Made by a program: the position numbers and the translations under genes
The notes under the pieces: model-generated
What the model saw: only the letters and a program-made list of their open reading frames with translations
Database searches by the model: none
What the model was told of the DNA's origin: nothing
Origin: Eutypella sp. D-1
Lineage: Eukaryota > Ascomycota > Sordariomycetes > Xylariales > Diatrypaceae
Assembly: GCA_023313575.1 (NCBI GenBank)
Contig: JAJTTP010000024.1
Coordinates: forward strand, 434,001 to 498,000
Direction: 5' to 3'
DNA length: 64,000 bases
Shown here: positions 45,304 to 54,964 of the stretch, piece by piece
Layout of the letters: each line of letters starts with the position of its first letter
Position numbering within the stretch: position 1 is the stretch's first letter

Positions 45304-47274
45304 TCAGCCCGACTTCGAAGCCGCGAGGAAGGCCGGGACGTACTTCTTCTCCAGGGCCTCGCGCATGACTTTCTCAGCGTTCTTAGGATCGATGCGTTCC
45401 TCAGGGCCGAGCCGGATCATGCGGCCAACAAGAAACATCAGTTTGCCCTGGGGGTAGCGGCCCCCACCCCCACCACCACCAGTAGCGAACTGCGCAACAA
45501 CGGCGTCCTGGCCCTCAACGGCCTCATCGGCGAGAGCGGCGTATTCCTCGGCGTCGAGCTCGCGGAACCAGAGATTCTCCTGCTCGATGGCCGCGAGGAC
45601 GGAGGGGTACTTCGCGGGCACGGCGCCGCGGAAAACAACCCATAAAAGCTCCTTGGCGATCTTGGCTGTGATCCGGTGCGTGTGTAGGTAGTAGAGGATG
45701 TCGGCGAGGTGCGGGACGGGGACGCGGGCGCAGGCGCCGGAGGCGGTGAAGCCGAGATCTTCGTTTGCTGTGTCGCTGCTGCGCTCTGCTGAGGTCAGGT
45801 GGCCTAGCTCGTGTAGTGTCCAGTTCGCGGCGAGCTGGTAGCAGGCGAGGGTGTTGTCGTTGGGATTGTCGGGTTCCAGCCGCGCTGTCAGCGCTGATAC
45901 TACGTTCCAGAAGTATTCGACGCGCATGCCGCTGTCTAGTGCCGTCAGGGACAGCGCGTCCTTCGGCGTGAGGTTGAATTCCCGGATCAGGGCGTCGACC
46001 TCGGCGTCGGGGAGCTCGCCCATGCTCTCGCGGAGGTGGGAGACCAGGTCGTCGCCGATGAGGACGGGGGCCAGGTCCGGGTCGGGCATGTATCGGTAGT
46101 CGACCTCGCCCTCCTTGCCTCGCAGGCGACGGGTCTCGGCCGAGCCGATGGACCAGCCGCGCGTCTCCCCTTCCACGACACCGCCGGATTCCAGAACAGC
46201 GATCTGGCGGTCGCGCTCAGCGATGATGGCGTCCTCGACGGCCTTGAAGCTGCTCAGGTTCTTGATCTCGGTGCGCTGGCCCAACGGGGCGGAAGGGTCG
46301 TCGGCTCTGCGGACGGAGACATTGACGTCGGCGCGGAGACCACCGGCTTCCATACCGGACACGCAGGCGTCGACGGCATTAAGCAGGATCTGCACTTTAC
46401 GGACTAATGCGGCGGCGGTGGCGGGGTGGTGGATGTCAGGGTGGGTGATGATCTCGATTAAAGGGGCGCCGACACGGTTGAAGTCGATCCAGTGGACGTC
46501 GGCAGGCTGAGCGAGGGTCTTGGCGGTATCCTGTTCCATCTGGATCTGTTTGATGCCGACGGTGACGTCGGTCCCGTCCTCGGCAGCAATCCCATCCCGC
46601 GTCTGCAAGGCGATGCGGCCATCGCGGGCGAACGGTTCGTAGTACTGCGTAATCTGATACCCCGAGGGCTGGTCCCAGTGGAAATAATGTTTCCGGTCGA
46701 AGCGACTGACGGGCTGGATATCGCAGTCGAGGGCCAACGCGGCGCGCAGAGCGGGGATCAGGGTCTCCTGCTGAAAAATCGGCTGGCTTCCGGGTATGGC
46801 GAGGTCGAAGAAGGCGACGCGAGAGTTGGGTTTCTCATCAAAGGTGGCGCTGGCGCTGGCGCTGGCCGGGGAGAAGAGCTTCTTGGCGGTGTTCAGCTGG
46901 GCATGGATCTCGATTCCCACGGTCAGCTCCCAGCCATCTACGACCTGATTGTTGGCGTTTTTCTTCTTTTTCTTTCCCGAGGCCTTTTGTTTCTTGGCCT
47001 CGTCCTTGAGTTGTTTTCGTAGAGGTATGTGGGCTTGTGGGGAGGAGGCAGAGGCGGAGGTTGTTGTCGATTCGGTATGTAAGAATCTGATATTGGAGGG
47101 TGCACTTGTGGACGAGGATGAGGATGCGGATGCGGGGAGGGAGTGAAGCGATTGATGGGATGTTACAGGTGTCCCCAATGTCCCGAATCGTCGAGAGGTT
47201 ATGGCACAGCCTTTGGTTGGTAATCGGCCTTGTAGGAGATATCTCCTGAGTGTAGAGGTGGTAAGGCGTGTCAT
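45304..47274 (-). CDS. gatB: Mitochondrial glutamyl-tRNA(Gln) amidotransferase subunit B
   Basis: Single exon, 656 residues. GatB (PET112 in yeast) is the kinase-like subunit of the mitochondrial amidotransferase that turns Glu-tRNA(Gln) into Gln-tRNA(Gln). The N-terminal 110 residues are Ser/Thr/Arg-rich, a mitochondrial presequence followed by a Lys-rich linker (KKQKASGKKKKKN). The GatB core starts at WELTVGIEIHAQLNT and continues with FFDLAIPGSQP, RKHYFHWDQPSGYQITQYY and VDWI-type DVHWIDFNRVGAPLIEI. The helical and YqeY-like C-terminal domain (about 480-656) is complete, with a seven-Gly insertion shortly before PQGKLMFLVGRMI. It fits a normal nuclear gene for a mitochondrial protein. Confidence 0.93.
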   Translation of the reverse strand: MTRLTTSTLRRYLLQGRLPTKGCAITSRRFGTLGTPVTSHQSLHSLPASASSSSSTSAPSNIRFLHTESTTTSASASSPQAHIPLRKQLKDEAKKQKASGKKKKKNANNQVVDGWELTVGIEIHAQLNTAKKLFSPASASASATFDEKPNSRVAFFDLAIPGSQPIFQQETLIPALRAALALDCDIQPVSRFDRKHYFHWDQPSGYQITQYYEPFARDGRIALQTRDGIAAEDGTDVTVGIKQIQMEQDTAKTLAQPADVHWIDFNRVGAPLIEIITHPDIHHPATAAALVRKVQILLNAVDACVSGMEAGGLRADVNVSVRRADDPSAPLGQRTEIKNLSSFKAVEDAIIAERDRQIAVLESGGVVEGETRGWSIGSAETRRLRGKEGEVDYRYMPDPDLAPVLIGDDLVSHLRESMGELPDAEVDALIREFNLTPKDALSLTALDSGMRVEYFWNVVSALTARLEPDNPNDNTLACYQLAANWTLHELGHLTSAERSSDTANEDLGFTASGACARVPVPHLADILYYLHTHRITAKIAKELLWVVFRGAVPAKYPSVLAAIEQENLWFRELDAEEYAALADEAVEGQDAVVAQFATGGGGGGGRYPQGKLMFLVGRMIRLGPEERIDPKNAEKVMREALEKKYVPAFLAASKSG

Positions 47275-48838
47275 ATTGGGTGGTGATGGGTAAAGGGGTC
47301 TTGAAGTTGGAGATGGTAACTTCGGTACATTTTATTATTAGAGCTCTAGAGCAGAGCTGTAAATATTTACTCTGTACATCCCACCTGCCCACTTACAATT
47401 GCGGGGCATTTAAAGATCCATCTACTTCACGGATAACCTAACGCGATTAGGAATTTAGCACATGGACCTATGCGTCCACTTATAAGGCTATAAATAGTAC
47501 TTTTACACAATCAATCGCACCCGCAGATCCATAGATTATGCACTAGAGCTCTAACCTGGACCGGATTGGGGATCCAGGGATCCCGACCGGCGGGTTTCTG
47601 TGCATGGGCATCATGAAAAGCATGTAGGTGCTTGTTGGTATTTTATGTTGGTATTTTAAAGTGTTTATGATAGTATCAAGCTCAGGACCTCGGGAATATG
47701 TCAGGTCTCATTTTCGATCTTGTCAGCCAGTTTATGTCGATTATGATTGATTCAATCTTTCGTCATCTTAGGTACAGTTAGTTATGTCTCTGGCAAACTG
47801 GGGCAGCAGGGGTAACCTCCTGCACAAACATGTAACGGCAAGTGCCACTGATCGGCTGCGCTTGGACGGCAGGACGGACAACCTGACAGCCCATCGTCGT
47901 CATGTCATTAATGGTGGCATATGTACGGAAGGCCCCTCCCTCCTTCAGCCCCTCCATGCTACCGTTATATGCAAACTTACCTACCATCGCATACTTCCAC
48001 ACACCCGCAAACCCGTCACTATCACCCGAATGCCCAGGTGATCCCCCCGTCCCGTCTTCTTCCTGTTCGTAACCCCCCCCCCCCTGTCTAAGACAATTGG
48101 GCTGCGTACATATTGGGGGTCTCGGGTTCCAACAATCCTGTCACCCTGAAATCTATTGGCTATCGCATTCCCTCATCCGCACTATCTGGACTATCTAGAC
48201 TACCCGGACTACGGATGGATGTCTTCCTATCATTTCATGGTTAAGTAATATATTGATGCGATGTCTCTCCCTTCTCCCTTCCTGTGTCTCTGTTCCAGCG
48301 TTTGGCTCTCGTGTTCTGTTGCTTCTCTGGCTTTTCCGCCATTTCATTTTCACTGTTTGCTCTTCGTCCTCGTATCCCTCCATCTACTTCTTCGTATCTC
48401 TTAATCCGTGTACAGCTCCTCCCCTGTAATTTGATCGTTTGGTTACTTGATCGCAGTCCTACAATCCCAGCGTTGCCTTGCAACACGATACGACGCTACC
48501 CAACCGTATAACGTCGCTACCCACACTCCCGCTCTTGCTCACCTGTGCTGTGTCCATCTCTATCCCTATCCGTATAGCTTACCTAGGTAATTGTAATACC
48601 ATGCGCATGGATGCTTTACCGCTTCCCCATTTGTTCTCTGTCCGTACCTGTGTTAAATGCCTAAGTACAACAATACGGAATTAGACTACCTTACTTAGGC
48701 ATATATCTTTCTCCTGTTGCTAGTCTGGATAGTTCTTCCGCCAGCTATCCGCTTGCCAGGTCTGGTATCGCAGGACATTTCCACCTTCAACCTACAGGCC
48801 TGAGACCAACGCGACGGCCTGTCGCGACCAGCAATAAC
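47275..48838. promoter_or_regulatory. 1.6 kb divergent region between GatB and the DUF6594 gene
   Basis: No gene supported. It has a 12-base C run (48073-48084) and a pyrimidine-rich tract (48270-48560), probably the leader of the DUF6594 gene. It also has ACCTAGGTAA at 48581. Confidence 0.5.
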
Positions 48839-50775
48839 ATGGCTGCTAACGTCTCTCCTGAAAATGGAACAACTGATACTGTGCATGACGCCTGGCCTCA
48901 CTCTTCTGCAGAAACCATGCCGAATCCAGTGATGCGCGCCACCCCAAATACTGGCGCAGCCTTGTCGGACAACAACTACAGCGTCGGGAGTCCACGGAGG
49001 AGGTCTCACATGAGATCATCCAGTGTCTTAAAAGACTCCGGCGATCACCTCGAGTCCAATGGCGACCATCCGAAGAGCCCTGCTGCCGACAAAACCCGTC
49101 GCGCCTCAGCAGACCTCTTCACCAAATCATCACCTTTTTACCCGGTTCCTCGCTCACGCTCCTACACTACGACACCGTCTACTGTCTCGCGCCCGGCAGC
49201 GCAGGGTACGGCAACGAGTGAGTCGGGGAATTCAAGCGAAAGTGCTTCGACTGTGAGAAACTCATCGCCACCAAGACGGGATGATGGTGTCCGCCTCCGA
49301 ATCAGGCCCAAGAAACCTTCAACCCGCAAGCCTAACGCCATGAACTTTCTAGACGTTGACTCGCCCGAGTTGAATCCCGAAGTCCTTCGCCAGTCTTTCA
49401 CCGCCGCCGGGCACCCACCACATGACTTCATTCACAGCACATCCCCCTCGAATCGGAGCGCATCTTCGACCTCTAGTACCTTTCGGGATGACACCTCCGA
49501 TCTCGTTGAGGACCATGAGACCGACCGAAGCACGAGCCCAGAGAGGAGCATTGACGGCGACGGCATGGACCGCTCACGTTTCTCCGCCAATGCTCGGGTG
49601 GATACCATGAAGGCCGCCAGGATGTCCTACGGAAGCCCCGAAATGCCACAAGCGGGCGGGGCCCAGCCGCACATGTCACCAGACGTTGCCACCCCTCGCG
49701 CCCCTAACCAGGGCCCCTTTATGTACCCACCAAGACCAGATAGGCCGCCCCTGACGGGATACGAACTCCTCGCATCGCGTCTGTCCACCCGTACAGACCA
49801 TATTCGGTCAGCCCTGAAACCCATGTATCGGAGATTCGAAACGCTGAATCACCGCCTCTTGCTCCACCTGCAAGATGAGCTCTGCGAACTGGAAGAGCAG
49901 CTCCATCGTCTGGATAGCAACGATACGCAGGTCCGCCGGCTGCAAAACTGTATCCTGCCCGCCTCGCGGCGAGCAGAGCAACAGTCCGGCAGCGAACTGA
50001 GCTGGGTCCGGCTCGATATACTGGGGAAAATCGGGTTCAAAATCGAGCAATACAGTAAGTCGCTGGCATGCAGCCCCTCTCCCCCTACCCAGCAGATGGG
50101 ATTTGACATTGGCATCGCTAACATAAGAATCCCACACAAGATAACGTGCTCTCCTCGTTCCGGAAAACGCAGTTGTTCCCCACGCCCTCCGCGGACGACA
50201 TCCACGACTACCGCGATTTCCTGACGACGCAGGGCCCCATCGTCGAGGCGGAGACCCGCTTCCTGGACGCCGCTGAGGACCTCATTTGCCTCAGCGAAGA
50301 GGAAGAGGAAGAGGAAGGGGAGGATGAATCTGATGATTCGGATGATGATGACGCGATCGCTACACCGCTACCGCGCGATCCTCGAAGCTCGAAGCAGGCG
50401 GCGCCCCCAGACATCTACCACCAGGCAGCCGCCGCCGCCACGGCGCCGACACCCCACCAAACCAACATCATCATGGACATCGACTTCTTCCGCGCACAAC
50501 CGCATCTTCTCCCGCTCGCCGCCGCAGCCACGCTTATCCTCCCGATCCTGGCCTTCGCCGCCGTCCCGGGCTTCTTCGCCCGTCTGGTCCTCGTCCTTTT
50601 CGCCTTGGCCTCTGTGGTTGGGTCATTGGTACAGGGTGGTCACGTTGACCTCGGCGGAGGGGGAGGCGGAGGAGGAGGTGTAGGAGGAGACGCTGATCCA
50701 AGATCTCGCCACCTTGGGGTTTGTGTTGCTTGTTATGCCGCTGTGCTGGTTGTGCTTGCTGCTGCTATGGGGTAA
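48839..50775 (+). CDS. DUF6594 domain membrane protein
   Basis: Exons 48839-50054 and 50141-50775 join across an 86-base intron (GTAAGT donor, ACAAG acceptor) into 616 residues. The first 300 residues are Ser/Pro/Arg-rich and disordered. The DUF6594 domain follows (GYELLASRLS, LYRRFETLNHRLLLHLQ-like helix, LCELEEQLHRLD, then DYRDFLTTQGP after the splice). An acidic loop (EEEEEEEGEDESDDSDDDD) separates it from two or three hydrophobic segments at the C-terminus (LLPLAAAATLILPILAFAA, RLVLVLFALASVVGSLV, LGVCVACYAAVLVVLAAA), with a poly-Gly stretch between the last two. Family members are fungal and of unknown function. Likely an integral membrane protein with a long cytosolic head. Confidence 0.82.
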
Positions 50776-51638
50776 GCTGGCGCTGGCGCTGGGCTTGGGG
50801 TTGGGCGTGAGGTGAGGTGGGACAGCCGGAGACGTCCAGCCTTGGCTTATGTACTTGTATTTTTGCCAGGGTTACGTTCGTTCATGCTGGCAATGCAGGA
50901 CGGGACGCAATGGGAACGCGGCGCCTTGTTTTTCATTCGGCCATTTTGGCTGTGTACGCTACGCTCGCTGCATGGATGGATATTTTTGCACTTTGCTTTT
51001 CCATCTCCTTGTGGTTCATATTTGGGGGTTTCCCTTTTTTTTTTTTTCTTGTCTGTTATATCACGCTTTTTGGGGGGGTTGTTCTTTTACGTCAAATCCT
51101 TCTCTGGGATTTTTGGGAGTTAGATGTCATGTCATGTGATTCGGGATGGGACGAGAATTTCTTTATACTCTTCCTTGCTACATGGATGGAGGATGGATAT
51201 TGGATTTTGGATATTGGATATCCCACCGCGCATGTACAGGTACAGAGACGGACGGGAACGTCACGCCCATGCGGCGAAATGTCATGATACCCTCCCCCCC
51301 CCCCCCTCCAGGTCTGGTCGGCTGAGGTCGGGTTAGGTCGGGTTAGGTCAGGTCGGCGCTAGGAACAAACTTGGGGTTTTCGGGGGGGATATTCCTTTTT
51401 TTTCAGCTGTTGTAGTTGACTTCTGGTGGTGATTGTACGGTTACGGTTTGGTGGTTTTCTTTTTTAAAAAAAAAGAATTCTTTGGGAGGGAAGCGCCGCA
51501 GGAGAGGGGGAGGGGGTTGGGTTTGATGTCCGTGTATGCTACGCGCGGAACTAACATATGCATTTGTTATTAATTGCCTGTGATAGTGCTCGCTTCATTT
51601 TCTTATAACAGGTTTTATTCACAACTGTGGTGTATGTT
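50776..51638. other. Convergent intergenic region with repeats
   Basis: No gene supported. It contains a 13-base C run (51294-51306), a tandem GGTCGGGTTA (51326-51345), T-rich tracts near 51040 and an A/T tract near 51460. Confidence 0.5.
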
Positions 51639-52766
51639 TTAAAAGTAGCTGGCAACCGGCTCTCCCAGCACATCCAATCGAGGGGTGATCCCCAAGCCCG
51701 GCGCAGTAGGCGCCGTGACAGTGCCGTCAACAAGATCGAAAGCACCATCTGCCGTCTTGACGGTGACCATATCACGACACTCGAGGACGTAGCGCAGGTA
51801 CGGTTCCGGGATCGTCTGGCCCAAATGCACGATGGGCGCGAACGCAATGTCGGACCCGCACGTGTCCTGGATGCTCATGACGTAGCCGGCAGCGAGAGAG
51901 ATATCTCGGACGCGGCGGGCTTTAGTCAGGCCGCCGAACTTGGAAATCTTCAGGTTCACGGCGTCGCCGGAATCGTCGGCGATCATCTGGATCACGGACG
52001 CCTCGGTCAGCGCCAGCTCGTCGTGCATGATGGGCACATTCGTCCGGCGCTGCAGGGACCGCGACTCCCGCCACGTCCGGCACGGAGCTTCGAGCGTGAA
52101 CTCGAGACCGGCCTGCGGCGGCAGCAACCGCAGCATCCGCAGCGCACCGTCGACTGTCAGCCCGCCGTTGGCGTCGACGAGGAACCACTCGTCGGCCCGC
52201 TTGTCTTTGAATGCCTCGACGATGGCCGCTGCGTCGGTCACGGGATCCCCTCCGCTGATCTTGAGCGAGTACGCCCTAAACCCCTTCTTGCGAAACCCGT
52301 CCACCAGCGCCCGCATGCCCTCCTCCCGCTTGCACACGGGCACGGACGCAATGACCGCCGGTTTGACGTCCGTGCGGCCGCCTAGGAGCTCGCATACGGG
52401 CAGACCGGTCGCTTTGCCGAAGATATCCCAGCACGCGACGTCGAGGGCCGACTTCGCGTGTTCGTGGCCCGCGAGCGCGTCGTCCATTACGTCGTTGATC
52501 CGGTCTACGCGACGGGGATCCAAGCCGAGGAGCTTCGGCGCGATCTCGGCGATGCCGGCCCGGACGCCCAGTGCATGCGCCGCGATGAAGTTCGGTCCGA
52601 ACGGCGTGCTCTCCCCCCATCCCTCGAGCCCGTCTGTCGTCGTTATGCGCACGATCGTCGCGTCGAAGCTGGTGTATGTTCGTCCGCGGGAGAGATGGTA
52701 TGTCCCTCCCGAGTACGGCAGGTCGACTTGGAAGACGTCGATCCGTTTGATCTTGAGGTCCGGCAT
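51639..52766 (-). CDS. Enolase-superfamily dehydratase, cis-3-hydroxy-L-proline dehydratase-like
   Basis: Single exon, 375 residues from the ATG at 52766; an in-frame ATG 40 codons upstream adds an unlikely hydrophobic piece. It is a mandelate racemase/muconate lactonising enzyme type. Metal ligands are Asp198 (VDANGG), Glu226 (EAPC) and Asp249 (HDE). Candidate catalytic lysines are Lys169 (LKISGG) and Lys273 (LKISKFGG). The N-terminal capping domain with QVDLPYSGGTYHLS, FGPNFI and HEHAKSALDVACWD resembles cis-3-hydroxy-L-proline dehydratases and 4-hydroxyproline betaine epimerases. The substrate is therefore likely a proline derivative, but this is inferred from recall. No proline-pathway partner is adjacent. 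Codon usage is GC-rich and frame is intact. Confidence 0.82.
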   Translation of the reverse strand: MPDLKIKRIDVFQVDLPYSGGTYHLSRGRTYTSFDATIVRITTTDGLEGWGESTPFGPNFIAAHALGVRAGIAEIAPKLLGLDPRRVDRINDVMDDALAGHEHAKSALDVACWDIFGKATGLPVCELLGGRTDVKPAVIASVPVCKREEGMRALVDGFRKKGFRAYSLKISGGDPVTDAAAIVEAFKDKRADEWFLVDANGGLTVDGALRMLRLLPPQAGLEFTLEAPCRTWRESRSLQRRTNVPIMHDELALTEASVIQMIADDSGDAVNLKISKFGGLTKARRVRDISLAAGYVMSIQDTCGSDIAFAPIVHLGQTIPEPYLRYVLECRDMVTVKTADGAFDLVDGTVTAPTAPGLGITPRLDVLGEPVASYF

Positions 52767-53817
52767 ATTGTAAATTATGTGGAGTGGAGTGAGTATATAA
52801 GCGCTTTGTAAAGTCCCACAGAAGAAGCCAAAATTGCCACGACTTGTCAGAATGATCATGCTGAAAGAAACACACAGGTACTGCACAGATTCTAGATACT
52901 TATATAACCAAGAAGCCCCTACGCCTAAATAGAACCAATCATATACGCTCGGACTGTAGTACCGACGCCGGGGGGGGGGGGGCTCTCAGATTGTGTAGGC
53001 ATAACGTGAACCGATTAGTATAGCTATCTTAAGAACAGTATGTATACCAGCATATCAGTTATTGTTGCTCACCAAAGCCAGGGCGGGTTCGGGATGCTCA
53101 TCCGAGAACATTATAGAACAGGCCATCTACAGCATGCTCCTATGCTATAGATTCCGTGGTGCCGAGATGGATAATAATTAAACTACTTGATACACTCGGA
53201 GCTAGGACCCGATTCTAAGCTAAAGAATGAATATACAGGAGTTATCAGTCTATAACAGAGAAAGCATGTTATACTAGGAATTGGATTGTCATATAGTCTA
53301 ACTAGGCAGGACTATGTAGGAGACTGGTTTCGGAAGGAAGGAGTAAAAGACGTTATATTCTCCACCTCGGAGATCCCGAGTAGCGTTCGGTTTCCCCGCA
53401 TTATCCCTTCCCGGGGCTTTAGATCGGGAATTGGTCTAGTGGCAGACAGAACGACAACGGGTTTAGATCGTTATAATTGGGGGCGGGTCCGGACCAGATG
53501 TCTAGACGTCTTTAGTAATACGGAGGGTGGGAGGGGTTTCGATATTCCCTGCCGTACACCTTTTGCTCGGTAACGAGCTCCGATATACGTCTCGGAAGCT
53601 GTTCGGTTAATGCATCCGAATGGTCACATAAGCTTCACCTATTAGTAAGGTAAGGGCCTCTTTATTCCCCCCCCCCCCTTTTATAGTCTACGTAGAAAGG
53701 TGAAGAGCTCCACCATTTCAAAAGACAAAAAAAAAAGCAATTGCGTGCATCACTACGTCGAACATGTAACGAGAAGAAGACGTGAGAGAACCAGAAAGAA
53801 AAGAAAAAGAGAATAAA
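52767..53817. promoter_or_regulatory. Divergent region between dehydratase and dehydrogenase genes
   Basis: About 1 kb. It has a 13-base G run (52970-52982) and a 13-base C run (53667-53679). An inverted CTCGG/CCGAG pair around 53370-53384 could be a binuclear zinc-cluster factor site. No gene supported. Confidence 0.45.
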
Positions 53818-54964
53818 ATGTCCCAAATTCCTTCCCAACGGCAAGCCATCCGCAGGACGGACGACCACACGCCAGGCGCGGCCAGAGTTCGTCTCGTCAC
53901 CGAAGACCTGCCCCTGCCGCTGCACCCCACAGCAGTCCTGATCAAAGTCCACGCAGTCGCCCTCAACTACCGGGACGCCAACATCGCCAACGGCGGCAAT
54001 CCGTGGCCCGTGACCCCGCACGGCGTACCCGGCAACGACGCGGCGGGCGAGGTCATCGCCACCGGGAGCAGGGTCTCGCTCGTCTCCATCGGAGACCGCG
54101 TGGCCCCCATCACCGACACCGAGTTCGTGACTGCGCGCTCGACGGGGCGGTCCTGGCTCGCGGCCAACGAAGACGGGGTCCTAGCGTCCCACGTCGTCTT
54201 CGACGAGAAGCTCGTCACGAAGCTCCCCGCTCACCTCGACTGGGTGCAGGCGAGCATCATACCCTGCGCGGGCACGACGGCCTGGTCCGCGTTGAAGGGG
54301 GCCACGATCGGGCAGACAGTCCTGATCCAGGGCACGGGCGGGGTGTCGAACTTTGCGCTCAAGCTTGCGCGCGCGTCTAATCTCAAGATCATCCTGACGT
54401 CCTCGAACGATGAGAAGCTCGCTAAGATCAAGGCCCAGCTCGGCGATAAGCCCGAGATCCAGACCGTGAATTATAGCACGCACCCGGAGTGGCATGAGGA
54501 GGTCCTGCGGCTCACGGACGGCGTCGGCGTCGACCTTGTTGTGGAAAATGGCGGTAGTAGCTCCCTTGTTAAGAGTATGCTGTGCACGCGGCGCGGTGGT
54601 ATCGTCAGTCAGGTCGGCTACCTCGGTGGACCCCAGCCGGAGCACCTGAAGGAATTCGTCCCTACCATTATCGATCGGAGATTAAACGTCAGGTAAGTAA
54701 CAGCCCTCCCATTCGCAGGTCCCTCACAGGTTCGACTTGCCAGAAAGAGAGAAAGATGATGTTGATTAACACTGGCTGGATAGGGGCATCAACGCCGGCT
54801 CCAAAGACGACCAGGACGAGCTGATGGCTGCCATCTCAGCTACGCAGATGACGTTTGAGGATATCCTTGACTCGACCTGGCCGTTTGAGAAGTCCGAAGA
54901 GGCCATTGAGTATGTCTGGAAGGGGAAACAAGTCGGAAAGGTGGTTATTACGTTGGGAAGATAG
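53818..54964 (+). CDS. Zinc-free medium-chain alcohol dehydrogenase / quinone oxidoreductase
   Basis: Exons 53818-54692 and 54784-54964 join across a 91-base intron (GTAAGT donor, GATAG acceptor) into 351 residues. The N-terminal catalytic fold has IKVHAVALNYRDANIA and GNDAAGEV. CAGTTAWSAL and the NAD(P)-binding IQGTGGVSNFALKLARA follow. VDLVVENGGSSSLVKSML and the end KVVITLGR complete the fold. The Cys and His residues that hold catalytic zinc in true alcohol dehydrogenases are absent, so it more likely reduces quinones, enones or aldehydes. It resembles the fungal protein group often named zinc-type alcohol dehydrogenase-like. An ATG 36 bases upstream is out of the usual start context. Confidence 0.88.

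Noticed and set aside
47778..48041. Short frames open on both strands upstream of the DUF6594 gene
   Set aside because: No recognised motif, no splice partner and no support beyond length.
50812..51287. Overlapping frames after the DUF6594 gene
   Set aside because: Open in all three plus frames because of T- and G-rich simple DNA. No domain, hydrophobic and Trp/Cys-rich by chance.
51627..52773. Long plus-strand frames opposite the enolase-superfamily gene
   Set aside because: Antisense to an intact enzyme with all metal ligands. Composition is that of a shadow frame.
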